NCBI RefSeq assembly: GCF_022376295.1
Contig: NZ_CP060140.1
Span: 4,468,356-4,532,355 of the forward strand
Source of the DNA: Nodularia sphaerocarpa UHCC 0038
Lineage (GTDB): Bacteria; Cyanobacteriota; Cyanobacteriia; Cyanobacteriales; Nostocaceae
Reading direction: 5' to 3'
Length of the DNA stretch: 64,000 nt
Below the pieces are notes generated by a model. It searched no databases. It saw only the letters and a program-made list of their open reading frames with translations, and was not told the origin of the DNA. The position numbers were made by a program, and so were the translations under genes. Positions 6,175 through 14,926 of this stretch are shown here, in pieces. Each line of letters starts with the position of its first letter. The first letter of the stretch is position 1.

Positions 6175-8028
6175 TTATGCTGTTTGAGTTTCGGTTTTTA
6201 ATGCTAAACGCGCTAGTCCATAACAGAGTATGGCGTTGATGATGAGGAAACTCCGCGCTAGGTAGCTACTTCCTAAGCCCCAAACTGCTGGGTCATAAAT
6301 GGCACTAACTGTTAAAAATGCCGCGAAGCCCAGGGACGAACCAATGGCAAACCATTTCCAGCTAGGATGTCCTAAGAATAATGCTATTAACACTACGGGA
6401 ATGAGGACGCTGGCAAATATGGGATTTAAGGCGTTCGTTCCTTGAAGGGTGTTTCCTAGTTCGGGAATGGAACTGCCTAAAACTCGGAACGGCCATTGGG
6501 GTAGGTCAAAGATATATAATCCCCGGAGGAAGAATAAACCAGAACTACCGGCTATTAAGCCACTGGATAACGACCAACTCCAGGCGAAGGGGAAGTAAAC
6601 TCGCAAAAACCAAGCCAGTAGATAGGAACCGAATACCATCATTAGCTTAGGTATGAGTGCTACTGCACCGCCATCAATCCAAAAACGGGGGTTGAGATAG
6701 CCGTTATCTCTTAACCACCGGAAGAAGTCTTGGAAGCTGATTTGCCCTTGTGTGGCTAGTTTTACTGCTGCTTCGGCGTTAAGTTGTCCAGCGCCATAAT
6801 AGTTGAAGCTATCATCTTGGATAACTCTTGCTGACTGCTTGAGGACTTTTAATATTTCGTCTGGTTCTGTGACTCCAGATGCTTTAATTAATGCTGCTAC
6901 ACCTGCAACGTGGGGGGAAGCCATGCTTGTTCCCTGGAGTCCTAGAAATACTCCTTCGTTGTTGTTGTCGGGGTCGATGGTTTCTTGAAGAATTGTCCCG
7001 GCTTCACTACCACCAGGGGCAGAAATATCTACGCCTGCGCCAAAGTTGGAATAGGGGGCTTTTTCTCCACCTGGACCAAATGCGGAAACGCCAATAACGT
7101 GGGGGTAACGTGCAGGATAACTTGCGCCGTTGGCATTTTCGTTACCGGCTGCGGCTACAATTGTTACACCTTTGTTGTGGGCGTAGTCAATGGCTTGTTT
7201 CATTAGTTGGCTTTCACCACCGCCGCCTAAGCTCATGTTAATTACGTCTGCACCGTTGTCAGCAGCAAATTTAATTGCTTCGGCTATGTCGGCGACGGTT
7301 CCGCCACCGTAGGCGCTGAGGACTTTTAAGGGCATGAGACTGGCTTCGTAAGCTATGCCGGCTACACCATAAGTGTTATTGGTGGCTTGGGCTATGGTGC
7401 CGGCGACGTGAGTACCGTGTCCGTTATCGTCTGTGGCTTCTTCGCGATCGCTTACAAAATCATAGCCTTTCACAAATTTCGTGTCTACCAAGTCACGCAC
7501 GCGAGTTATCCCGGTGTCAATGACAGCTACTGTTATGCCACTGCCTTTGGTTTGACTCCATGCGCCTTCCATGCCGATGTTGTGTAGGTTCCACTGTTTG
7601 CTGTAATATTGGTCGTTAGGGCCAATTAATGCCGGATTTACTTGATTATCTGAAGAGGGTAAAATTTCTTTAAACGCAGTTGCTTCGGCTGGTAGGGGAA
7701 TCTTGCTATAAATGTAATTTGGCTCGATTAATTGGGTAAATTGAGCGAATGGCGATTTTTTCAGTTTTTTCAGTCGCTGGCGATCGCCTTCAATAATATA
7801 CACATTATCTGACGCTGAAAATTTATTGTCTAATCGGGGTGTGACGTTGTATTCTTGAGCGATCGCTTGTAAATTCTGCTCTATTACCTCGGCGGGAATA
7901 TCTTGGCGAAAATCTAGCACAATCGTCTCAAACTCGCCTTTAGCTGCTAAACCCTGAAAATTCAGGAAACCAAATACAGCAGCCCCCAGCCCGATGACAA
8001 ACAAGCACAATAATATAAGTCTTTTCAT
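6175..8028 (-). CDS. S8 family subtilisin-like serine protease with C-terminal membrane segments
   Basis: A 617-residue protein with an N-terminal signal anchor (residues 3-24). The peptidase S8 domain spans about 150-415 with the full triad: Asp171 in VAVIDTG, His204 in NGHGTHVAG, Ser368 in GTSMASPHVAG, plus oxyanion Asn296. Residues 35-115 resemble an inhibitor-like prodomain. The last ~150 residues hold several hydrophobic helices, so the protease domain is probably membrane-tethered outside the cytoplasm. Monocistronic, divergent from the gene at 8137. Substrate unknown. Confidence 0.9.
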   Translation of the reverse strand: MKRLILLCLFVIGLGAAVFGFLNFQGLAAKGEFETIVLDFRQDIPAEVIEQNLQAIAQEYNVTPRLDNKFSASDNVYIIEGDRQRLKKLKKSPFAQFTQLIEPNYIYSKIPLPAEATAFKEILPSSDNQVNPALIGPNDQYYSKQWNLHNIGMEGAWSQTKGSGITVAVIDTGITRVRDLVDTKFVKGYDFVSDREEATDDNGHGTHVAGTIAQATNNTYGVAGIAYEASLMPLKVLSAYGGGTVADIAEAIKFAADNGADVINMSLGGGGESQLMKQAIDYAHNKGVTIVAAAGNENANGASYPARYPHVIGVSAFGPGGEKAPYSNFGAGVDISAPGGSEAGTILQETIDPDNNNEGVFLGLQGTSMASPHVAGVAALIKASGVTEPDEILKVLKQSARVIQDDSFNYYGAGQLNAEAAVKLATQGQISFQDFFRWLRDNGYLNPRFWIDGGAVALIPKLMMVFGSYLLAWFLRVYFPFAWSWSLSSGLIAGSSGLFFLRGLYIFDLPQWPFRVLGSSIPELGNTLQGTNALNPIFASVLIPVVLIALFLGHPSWKWFAIGSSLGFAAFLTVSAIYDPAVWGLGSSYLARSFLIINAILCYGLARLALKTETQTA

Positions 8029-8136
8029 ATTAACTGATCACCGCTTTTTGCCAGTTTTCCCACTACCATAACTTATCTTCAGGCCTGATTGGTGACTTTA
8101 GACAATTTTTACTCAAGATTGAGGACTCTTTAAACA

Positions 8137-8568
8137 ATGGAACGTGGTCTTTTATGGTTGCCTTTGTTAGTTGCGTTTTTCTGGTTAGCTTGGCAAGGCT
8201 CAAGGGAATACCAGAAGTTGGAAGCATATCGTGTTTGGGCGGAGCAATTTGACAAAGCTAAATATGATATTTATGCTGTATTGGGTCTCAAAGATCACAA
8301 TATAACTTGGGGTAAACCCACAACTAAAGGTCCGATTAAATTAGAAACTTTTTCTTTGCTAGATGTTAAAGAAATACGTCTTTTAGTAGATGAAAAACTA
8401 GTAAAATTAGAAAATTATCCCCAAAAAGGTCGCGTCATTGAGTTGGAATTTCTCTTGTCTGAAACCCAGTTTGTACGCATTCCATTTACAGAAGTTCCTC
8501 TAGCAGCAAAATGGGGTAAGTATTTGCAGGGAGTATGGCAAACTTTAAATAAACAACAAAATCAGTAG
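8137..8568 (+). CDS. Conserved hypothetical protein with N-terminal membrane anchor
   Basis: A 143-residue protein with one N-terminal hydrophobic segment (LLWLPLLVAFFWLAW), then a mixed alpha/beta soluble domain. No catalytic motif is visible and I do not recognise the family. Same strand as thiD, 60 bases upstream of it, so co-transcription is possible. Confidence 0.65.
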   Translation: MERGLLWLPLLVAFFWLAWQGSREYQKLEAYRVWAEQFDKAKYDIYAVLGLKDHNITWGKPTTKGPIKLETFSLLDVKEIRLLVDEKLVKLENYPQKGRVIELEFLLSETQFVRIPFTEVPLAAKWGKYLQGVWQTLNKQQNQ

Positions 8569-8628
8569 TGTGAAATTTCTCTGTTTTAACTAACCAGCCC
8601 AGCAACTACCATCTCAACCATAATTTCT

Positions 8629-9450
8629 ATGAACGCTGACATCACCTCTAAAGTACCTGTGGCTTTAACCATTGCTGGTTCAGATAGCGGTGGCGGTGCG
8701 GGTATTCAAGCAGATTTACGTACCTTTGCTTTTCACTGTGTCCACGGTACGAGCGCTATTACCTGTGTCACAGCACAAAATACTTTAGGGGTGGCGAGGG
8801 TTGATGCTATGTCCACAGAGGCGGTGATAGCCCAAATTCAAGCTGTGGTTGAAGATATTGGTGTGCAAGCTGCGAAAACTGGAATGTTGCTGAACCAGGA
8901 AATTATCTCTGCTGTCGCCCAGCAAGTGGAAGCATTGCAAATTAATAACTTAGTTGTTGACCCGGTAATGGTATCACGCACAGGGGCGCAACTCATTGAT
9001 AATGATGCGGTGAAAACTCTGCGTCAAGTTTTGTTACCCAAAGCGGTTATTGTCACACCAAATCGTTACGAGGCACAGATTTTAAGCGGTTTAGCAATTA
9101 ATACTTTAGATGAGATGCGGGCGGCGGCTCAAGTTATACACCGAAATCTGAGGGTAAAAGCTGTTTTAGTCAAGGGTGGCGGGATGCTGGGTAATTTGCG
9201 TGGGATTGATATCTGGTTTGATGGGGAAAAACTGGAAACTTTGATTACAAAGCAAGTGGAGACGAAAAATACCCACGGTACTGGTTGTACACTATCAGCT
9301 GCGATCGCTGCAAATTTAGCGATGGGTATGGACTTATGGACAGCCGTACAACAGGCAAAAGCCTATGTAACTAATGCACTGACTTACGCCCTCAATATTG
9401 GCAAAGGACAAGGGCCTGTGGGACACTTTTTTCCTTTGTTACAAAAATAA
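8629..9450 (+). CDS. thiD: Hydroxymethylpyrimidine/phosphomethylpyrimidine kinase
   Basis: A 273-residue ribokinase-fold enzyme. The diagnostic N-terminus ALTIAGSDSGGGAGIQADL, the HGT-SAITCVTAQNT block, VVDPVMVSRTGAQL and the C-terminal THGTGCTLSAAIAANLA (anion hole and catalytic Asp/Cys region) all fit ThiD. It phosphorylates HMP and HMP-P in thiamine synthesis. No TPP riboswitch is apparent in the 60-base upstream gap. Confidence 0.95.
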   Translation: MNADITSKVPVALTIAGSDSGGGAGIQADLRTFAFHCVHGTSAITCVTAQNTLGVARVDAMSTEAVIAQIQAVVEDIGVQAAKTGMLLNQEIISAVAQQVEALQINNLVVDPVMVSRTGAQLIDNDAVKTLRQVLLPKAVIVTPNRYEAQILSGLAINTLDEMRAAAQVIHRNLRVKAVLVKGGGMLGNLRGIDIWFDGEKLETLITKQVETKNTHGTGCTLSAAIAANLAMGMDLWTAVQQAKAYVTNALTYALNIGKGQGPVGHFFPLLQK

Positions 9451-9482
9451 CTTTGAGGAATGGGAATTTAATACAATATAGA

Positions 9483-9527
9483 ACCTCACCCCCAACCCCT
9501 CTCCTGACCAAAGAGAGGGGAGAGTTT
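9483..9527 (+). terminator. Dispersed CCCCTCTC/GAGAGGGG palindrome, possible thiD terminator
   Basis: CCCCTCTC and GAGAGGGG form an 8-bp stem with a 9-base loop, followed by AGAGTTTT. The left flank CTCACCCCCAACCCCTCTCC recurs near 57478 and in altered form near 36083, so this is a dispersed repeat that may serve as a terminator. Confidence 0.5.
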
Positions 9528-9645
9528 TACGAAACATAGCTCTCTGGGCATTTTTCTATTATTCTGGGGCTAGTTTCCAGGGGACTATACTTTGATCATA
9601 TCTCTGTACGAACTGATAAATTAAATTTTTAATACCAACTTATCT

Positions 9646-10239
9646 ATGCAAACCACCCCAAATTCTGTTAACGGCAATTCAGGAAAACCACCAAATTCTC
9701 AACCCCAGCCGACATCTGTACCATTGTATGTCTACCGGGAATTGGCAACAGAGTTACAGTCAACACAAGCAAAATTAGATACAGTTACTAACCAAAATCA
9801 CCAACTAGAGCAAGAAAATCAATTACTCCGCCAAGAAATTACCAAAGTTATTCAGTCTTGTTCACACCTGCAAAAATTTGTAGATTCTCCTCCTCAACCA
9901 AGTCATCCCCAAGCCACCCATGCTGCTGGTGAAGTGAAAAGTCCAGCCACAGCAGCCACAGCAGCCAGTCAACCTCAAAAGGTGTCTCGTCAGCGTCCAC
10001 CAGTGGTTAAGGAAAAAAGCCATGACACTGACTTTTCTGCACCTGTGGAAATAAATCAGATCATACCAGAGACATTTTTTATAGAAGAGCAAGAAGTCAA
10101 CTATTATTCGCCGACGGAAAAAAAAGTCAATGAATTTAGTGGCTGGTGGTTAGCTGTTACTATCTTATTAATCATGCTAACTGCTTTTGGGGCTGGGTAT
10201 TTGATTGTGCGCCCCTTGTTTGAAAATCCAAATCGTTAG
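9646..10239 (+). CDS. Coiled-coil protein with C-terminal transmembrane helix
   Basis: A 197-residue protein. Residues ~28-70 form a Gln/Leu-rich coiled coil (ELQSTQAKLDTVTNQNHQ onwards). A Pro/Ala/Thr-rich linker follows, then a single membrane helix (WWLAVTILLIMLTAFGAGYLIV) close to the C-terminus. This tail-anchored layout suggests a structural or scaffolding role. No family recognised. Confidence 0.65.
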   Translation: MQTTPNSVNGNSGKPPNSQPQPTSVPLYVYRELATELQSTQAKLDTVTNQNHQLEQENQLLRQEITKVIQSCSHLQKFVDSPPQPSHPQATHAAGEVKSPATAATAASQPQKVSRQRPPVVKEKSHDTDFSAPVEINQIIPETFFIEEQEVNYYSPTEKKVNEFSGWWLAVTILLIMLTAFGAGYLIVRPLFENPNR

Positions 10240-10610
10240 TTCAGCTTACCTATGTGACTAAGGCGATAACTGAGCTTTTTCGGGACATTTGTTTTTGAGT
10301 TACAAAAATTACATAGAAAAACCTCAGCAAAATCTCCGCGCTGAGTTAGAAATATTTCGCAAGGGCGCATACAGTTTAAAAAAGTGGCAATTTTGACATA
10401 TTTTTTGAGAATAGCGCTCATAGTGAAAGTGTCTGACATCATATCTGGTTAAATTGATTAATAGTCGCTGTCGGTGCTACAACAGACGAGAAACGCCTAT
10501 GGATAATCTATAAGACCTGGTGCAATTCAGTCAGTGAAGTAGGAATCGCGTGACGAATAGTCATGCGAGGTTCAAAAAGGAACCTATTTAGAAGTTAAGG
10601 AGTCGAAATC
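10240..10610 (+). promoter_or_regulatory. glnB upstream region with two leader hairpins
   Basis: No gene seen. Two hairpins stand in tandem before glnB: CGCGTGAC-GAATA-GTCATGCG (10547-10567) and AGGTTC-AAAAA-GGAACCT (about 10568-10585). They are followed by AAGGAG seven bases before the ATG. An imperfect NtcA-like site, GTT-N8-TAC, lies at 10299-10312 but lacks a well-placed -10. Confidence 0.45.
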
Positions 10611-10949
10611 ATGAAAAAAGTAGAAGCAATAATTCGCCCATTTAAGCTTGATGAAGTGAAAATTGCTTTAGTCAACGCTGGTATTGTCGGGATGACGGTT
10701 TCTGAAGTCCGGGGGTTTGGACGACAAAAAGGGCAAACAGAACGCTATCGCGGCTCTGAGTACACCGTTGAGTTTCTGCAAAAACTAAAAGTGGAAATCG
10801 TGATTGAAGACAGTCAGGTGGATATGGTGGTGGATAAAATCATTGCGGCTGCGCGCACAGGCGAAATCGGCGATGGCAAAATTTTTATCTCGCCTGTAGA
10901 GCAAGTTGTGCGTATTCGTACTGGGGAGAAGAATACAGAAGCCGTATAA
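10611..10949 (+). CDS. glnB: Nitrogen regulatory protein PII
   Basis: A 112-residue PII protein, standard length. The T-loop has RYRGSEYTVEF with Ser49 (the cyanobacterial phosphorylation site) and Tyr51. The C-terminal signature GEIGDGKIFISPVEQVVRIRTGE is intact. PII senses 2-oxoglutarate and ATP/ADP and controls NAGK, PipX and nitrogen transporters, a central role in a heterocyst-former. AAGGAG seven bases upstream supports the start. A MITE begins ten bases after the stop. Confidence 0.98.
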   Translation: MKKVEAIIRPFKLDEVKIALVNAGIVGMTVSEVRGFGRQKGQTERYRGSEYTVEFLQKLKVEIVIEDSQVDMVVDKIIAAARTGEIGDGKIFISPVEQVVRIRTGEKNTEAV

Positions 10950-10959
10950 AACATCAAAT

Positions 10960-11083
10960 GTAGTGGACTGACAATTCTAAAATAGTGCTTTAGTTTAGAG
11001 GTGATAAACTGCCGATAAACTCGCCATTAAGCCCGATAAATGGTTTTGAGCAAAGCACTATTTTAGCTATGTCAGACCACTAC
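10960..11083. mobile_element. MITE with GTAGTGGTCTGACA ends
   Basis: A 124-bp element with ~32-bp terminal inverted repeats. The left end is GTAGTGGACTGACA then CTAAAATAGTGCTTT; the right end is the complement of GTAGTGGTCTGACA then CTAAAATAGTGCTTT. TA at each end suggests an IS630/Tc1-type transposase. The stem-loop could also end glnB transcripts. Confidence 0.8.
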
Positions 11084-11108
11084 CAATTTTAGATTGACAA
11101 TTAAAAGC

Positions 11109-11197
11109 AGTTTGTAGTTGCGCTTTAGCGCTAAAGCCAGGGAATGCGGTGAAACTTACATTTCGTTACAGTTTGTAGTTGCGCTTTAGCGCTAAAG
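11109..11197. repeat. Duplicated CTTTAGCGCTAAAG palindrome
   Basis: CAGTTTGTAGTTGCGCTTTA plus GCGCTAAAG occurs twice, at 11109-11137 and 11169-11197. The palindrome CTTTAGCGCTAAAG resembles the CTTTAG palindromes at 56043 and 63027. Confidence 0.75.
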
Positions 11198-11437
11198 AAT
11201 AGCTTTGTTTGTTCTAACCAACTTACTTAAATGAATGTAAGCAAAATTGAGTTTACTATAAAATAGTTCATGTCTAAATATTACGAAAAGTTGCGTAATG
11301 TCACTTTTTCTGCAAGCTTCTCATAATTTCTCATTACACTTGAGATATAAATAGTTTTTTTAAATGACTCTGGGCTAATTAATTAACAGCCCTGATTTTC
11401 GAGACACAGCTTTTTATTATCAGGATTGTAGAATATT

Positions 11438-11686
11438 ATGAATTACTGTCCTTGTTGTTCAGGATTACTTTTGCCGCATATACGTGTTTCCGGCTTTGCT
11501 TGGTTTTGCCGTCATTGTTGGCAAGATATGCCAGTATTTTATCTGGAAAATCCTAGTTCTCTAGAAAAGACTTTTGCTGATAAGTTAGCTACAAAAATTC
11601 AGCATATAGACAATAATAATATAGTTTACGCCAGTAAAGGTAAAACTATAACTGGCTGGATTAAAGTAAAAGATGTGCCAGTTTAA
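11438..11686 (+). CDS. Small zinc-ribbon-like protein
   Basis: An 82-residue protein with two Cys pairs, CPCC at residues 4-7 and CRHC at 25-28, spaced like a zinc ribbon. The C-terminal half is basic and beta-rich. No enzyme motif, so a nucleic-acid or protein-binding role is the simplest guess. A strong terminator follows. Confidence 0.65.
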   Translation: MNYCPCCSGLLLPHIRVSGFAWFCRHCWQDMPVFYLENPSSLEKTFADKLATKIQHIDNNNIVYASKGKTITGWIKVKDVPV

Positions 11687-11722
11687 TGGACATACAAATT
11701 GACAAAAAAATCTTTTTAGTTT

Positions 11723-11755
11723 TAAAACCCCCGCATTAATGCAGGGGTTTTTCTG
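11723..11755 (+). terminator. Rho-independent terminator
   Basis: AAAACCCCCGCATT and AATGCAGGGGTTTTT pair in a long GC stem ending in a T-tract. It lies between two convergent genes and is near symmetric, so it may serve both. Confidence 0.85.
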
Positions 11756-11801
11756 AGAGTTTGTTATTTAACTTGCTGAAGGGAAATAATTTTTTAACGT
11801 A

Positions 11802-12023
11802 TCAATCTTCTTCCCAGGTTTCACTACTCAATAGGTCAATAATCCTATCTCTGAGCAAGAATTCATTTTTTTCTAGCTCGGTTTCAAACAATATCCAGTC
11901 ACGATTAGGAATATATCTACATAGTGAGTAAATGGGCTGTTGGCGGTCAAGAAGTCCCTTTTTGACGAGTTGACGTGCTTCTTCCCTAATCACCCCAATA
12001 TCATATCTAACAGCAGTATCCAT
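11802..12023 (-). CDS. DUF4327 family protein
   Basis: A 73-residue protein matching the small cyanobacterial DUF4327 family as I know it: VRYDIGVIREEARQLVKKG, RQQPIYSLCRYIP, then an acidic FLLRDRIIDLL end. Function unknown. It is a cytosolic, helix-rich protein of usual family length. Confidence 0.8.
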   Translation of the reverse strand: MDTAVRYDIGVIREEARQLVKKGLLDRQQPIYSLCRYIPNRDWILFETELEKNEFLLRDRIIDLLSSETWEED

Positions 12024-12527
12024 AGCTCATTATTTTTCTTTTGCTCAAGGAATTGATATTGAACACAACATTTTTTTGGATCTATCTTTAACTTATCAAA
12101 AAAATTAGAGAAAATTGTGAAGAATCAAAATATCTCAACTTTTGAGAGCCATATTTTTTATAATACCAAGTTTAGTTCCAGAGGTAATTTGTCTTTATGA
12201 GTCTAGCTTAGAGCAACTCTATATCTAGACACTTTGCTCAGAATGGCATATTTAAACAGGAATTGGTATCAGTCTTTAGGTAGACCCCTGGAAAATTATT
12301 AAGACAGAAATTCGGCACGGTTTCTCACAAAGAAATAGTATTACCACAAGAGGATGTAAATTGCCTAGTGGGTGAGATACCTGTTGGCTAAATCAGACAA
12401 GTTTGGATTTTGGATTGGAGGTTTTGGATTGGAGATTTTGGTTCTATCGACAGATAAATCTGGGAGCTTGTACTACTAAGGACGTATTCTTTAGGGACAA
12501 AAGATACATTTTGGTATCATTCTTGGT
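12024..12527. other. Intergenic region with dispersed repeats
   Basis: No gene seen. Contains TTTTGGATTGGA-type short repeats at about 12413-12441, then CAGATAAATCTGGGAGCTTG at 12451. Nearly the same block, CAGATAAATCTGGGGGCTTG, occurs at 48898 after a similar TTTGGGAT repeat. Confidence 0.6.
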
Positions 12528-12575
12528 TTGTGGTGTATCTTCGATTTAGAAAGCCAATTAGAGAAAAAGGAAACT

Positions 12576-13811
12576 ATGTTCCTGAATATTGACAAAGTTC
12601 GCCCATATTTTCCAGCGCTGGCAGGAAAGTGGACTTTTTTTGATAATGCTGGTGGGTCACAAACTCTGAAAACAGTAGTAGATAGAATTAGTGAATATCT
12701 CTTGACTACTAATGTCCAACTGGGGGCTTCTTATGAAGTTTCTCAACTAGCTGGCGAAAGGGTGGCTTTGGCTAATCAGGGAATGGCGACGTTGATTAAT
12801 GCCAAATCGCCGAAGGAAGTGGTGATGGGATCATCCACTACTATGATGTTGAAAATACTTTCACTGTGTTTGAGCCAATCTTTTACACCTGGGGATGAGG
12901 TGATTGTTACTAATTGTGATCATGAAGCTAATATTGGGGCTTGGGTGGCGCTGGAAAAGCAAGGAGTTAAAGTTAAGGTTTGGCAAATTCGCCGTGATAG
13001 TTTAGAACTGCATTTGGAGGATTTAGAAGTATTAATGAATCAGCGCACTAAATTAGTGGCTTTGACTCATGCTTCTAATGTTTTGGGAACTATTAACCCG
13101 ATTAAGGAAATTGCTGGATTTGTCCATGACCGTGGGGCGTTGGTTTGTGTGGATGGGGTAGCTTATGCGCCACATAGATTAATTGATGTTCAAGATTTAG
13201 ATGTGGATTTTTATGTTCTGAGTTGTTATAAAGTTTATGGTTCTCACTGTGCTTTACTTTATGGGAAAGAGGAACATTTATTAAGAATGCGGGGACTGAA
13301 CCATTATTTTATTGAGCAGTCTGATATTCCTTATAAGTTTCAGTTAGGAAATCTGAATTTTGAATTAACTTATGGGATGTTGGGTTTATGTGATTATTTG
13401 AGTGAATTAGCTCAATTACACTATGGTGATGAAACTGCACCGGAACTCAGAAATCAAATGGCGCAGGTGTTTGATTTGATGAGTGTACATGAAGAAAATT
13501 TGAGCGATCGCCTGCTAAAATACCTCAATAGTCATCCCAAAATCCGCGTTATTGGTAAATCAACGGCGCATCGTGAATTGCGTGTACCGACGATATCTTT
13601 TGCAGTTGACGGCGTTCATAGTTCCACTATTCCCCCCCAAATTGATTCTGCTTATATTGGGATTCGCTATGGCGATTTTTATGCTAAACGCTTGATTGAA
13701 TATTTGGGTTTAGCTTCCCAAGGTGGAATCATTCGCGTCAGTATGGTACATTACAACACCGTAGAGGAAGTTGACGGCTTAATTGCGGCTTTTGAACGGG
13801 TTTTAAGTTAA
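12576..13811 (+). CDS. Cysteine-desulfurase-like PLP enzyme (class V aminotransferase)
   Basis: Begins M-F-L-N-I-D-K-V with AAGGA upstream; an earlier in-frame ATG at 12528 has no such site. The 411-residue protein has fold-type I PLP features: STTMMLKILS (cofactor phosphate), CDHEAN, THASNVLGT, DGVAYAPH and the Schiff-base lysine in SCYKVYGSH. This matches the SufS-like subfamily called 'cysteine desulfurase-like, VC1184 type'. True desulfurase activity is not established for that branch. Confidence 0.85.
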   Translation: MFLNIDKVRPYFPALAGKWTFFDNAGGSQTLKTVVDRISEYLLTTNVQLGASYEVSQLAGERVALANQGMATLINAKSPKEVVMGSSTTMMLKILSLCLSQSFTPGDEVIVTNCDHEANIGAWVALEKQGVKVKVWQIRRDSLELHLEDLEVLMNQRTKLVALTHASNVLGTINPIKEIAGFVHDRGALVCVDGVAYAPHRLIDVQDLDVDFYVLSCYKVYGSHCALLYGKEEHLLRMRGLNHYFIEQSDIPYKFQLGNLNFELTYGMLGLCDYLSELAQLHYGDETAPELRNQMAQVFDLMSVHEENLSDRLLKYLNSHPKIRVIGKSTAHRELRVPTISFAVDGVHSSTIPPQIDSAYIGIRYGDFYAKRLIEYLGLASQGGIIRVSMVHYNTVEEVDGLIAAFERVLS

Positions 13812-13819
13812 TTAGGTAG

Positions 13820-13870
13820 GCAAGGGCGGGCAGGATGCCCACCCCACAAGAAAGGATGTCCACCCCACAA
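13820..13870. repeat. Dispersed GGGCGGGC/GCCCACCC palindrome
   Basis: GGGCGGGCAGGATGCCCACCCC with CACAAG following, plus a partial second copy. Related copies lie at 22225, 33863 and 46802. Confidence 0.8.
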
Positions 13871-13899
13871 GATTGATATATGAAGATGTGTACTTCATT

Positions 13900-14010
13900 G
13901 GCGTTGCTGATTTGAAGTATGAACAGGATTTGTGATGATGTCAAAAGCCCTGTAGAGACGTTCCATGGAACGTCTCTACATTTAAATTTATACTTAGTTT
14001 GGGCAACGCC
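13900..14010. mobile_element. 111-bp MITE, GGCGTTGCTGA family, copy A
   Basis: Ends GGCGTTGCTGATTTGAAGTA and (reverse) GGCGTTGCCCAAACTAAGTA. The core contains GTAGAGACGTTCCATGGAAC, part of a perfect 28-bp palindrome. Flanks ACTTCATT and ACGTCATT suggest an 8-bp target duplication. Confidence 0.8.
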
Positions 14011-14103
14011 ACGTCATTTACTTGCAAGGTGATTTAATTCTGGGGGCGGATAATTTAAATCACCTTTTGGTATTTGCGGAATTGCTAACAAATTCGCTAG
14101 GCT

Positions 14104-14622
14104 ATGAATATCCTATTTCTTCTTAGCTGTGCTATGGATTTTGAAGGTGAAGCTACCGCCCCAACTGCTACGGAAAATATCGAATTTGCTCAACAGAGTC
14201 CGACTCGTCAGCCACTGGAATTGCTGCGATACGCTGAGGCTGTGCTACGTCGCCCGACGGTAGCGACATTGACACCTATTTTACCGCCAAAAATCAGTCA
14301 GAAGTTGCAGGTAGCTTCCACTGTGGCTGATGAATCTTTGCAGGAACTGGCAGAAATTAATCTAGAGGAAATTAGTGATTTTGAATTGCGTCCTGCACGG
14401 ATTTATATTGGTTTAAGCTTTGTGGGTTTTGGGGCGTTGATGATCCTGATGTTGCTGCTTTATTTCAACTCTTTGCATCCAGCACTAAATACCATTAAGC
14501 AAGTTCGCCAATATTGGTATGCATACGTTTGGTTTGTTAGCTTGGGTATAACGGGAATGTTTATTTTGGGTAGAGAAGCCATGCGTCCTATTTCCAAAAC
14601 TAGCAATTTTAAAAAACGTTAA
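14104..14622 (+). CDS. Two-helix membrane protein of unknown function
   Basis: A 172-residue protein (or 161 if it starts at ATG 14137). The first ~95 residues are soluble; two hydrophobic segments follow, IYIGLSFVGFGALMILMLLL and WYAYVWFVSLGITGMFIL. No catalytic motif. The frame continues for 41 codons after the stop into a Cys-rich segment (see the next entry). Confidence 0.6.
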   Translation: MNILFLLSCAMDFEGEATAPTATENIEFAQQSPTRQPLELLRYAEAVLRRPTVATLTPILPPKISQKLQVASTVADESLQELAEINLEEISDFELRPARIYIGLSFVGFGALMILMLLLYFNSLHPALNTIKQVRQYWYAYVWFVSLGITGMFILGREAMRPISKTSNFKKR

Positions 14623-14748
14623 AATTTATTTATCCTTTGTCCCATCTGCAAATATTTCTGCTATGAGGAGAGAGACAGCAAAAGCCTATGTTTGCGTTGC
14701 TTTGGTTTGTTCTGGAAAGGAAAAAAGAAAATAATTGTTCTAGGGTAG
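14623..14748 (+). pseudogene. In-frame Cys-rich extension after the stop of the preceding gene
   Basis: Directly after TAA 14620-14622, the same frame stays open for 41 codons and encodes CPICKYFC and CLRC, spaced as in a zinc ribbon. It has no start codon of its own. It may be the tail of a longer ancestral protein cut off by a nonsense change, a readthrough product, or coincidence. Confidence 0.25.
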
Positions 14749-14926
14749 ATTTTGTCGTAAATATGGCAGTAAGTGGTGAATTAAAATATTTGCTAAAGCC
14801 GGAAGATAAACTATTACTTTTAATAGGTTAATTCAAAAATACAGGTAGTGATTAAATAATATACAATATATATATTGGTGTAAATAAATTTAAAAGTTTG
14901 GCGATGACTAGGGGACTAGATGTACC

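Noticed and set aside
10299..10312. NtcA site GTT-N8-TAC upstream of glnB
   Set aside because: One mismatch to GTA-N8-TAC and no -10 box at the usual distance; kept only as a remark.
10500..10610. glnA-type glutamine riboswitch before glnB
   Set aside because: GAAGTAGG is present, but the other conserved blocks of that motif are not found in the right order.
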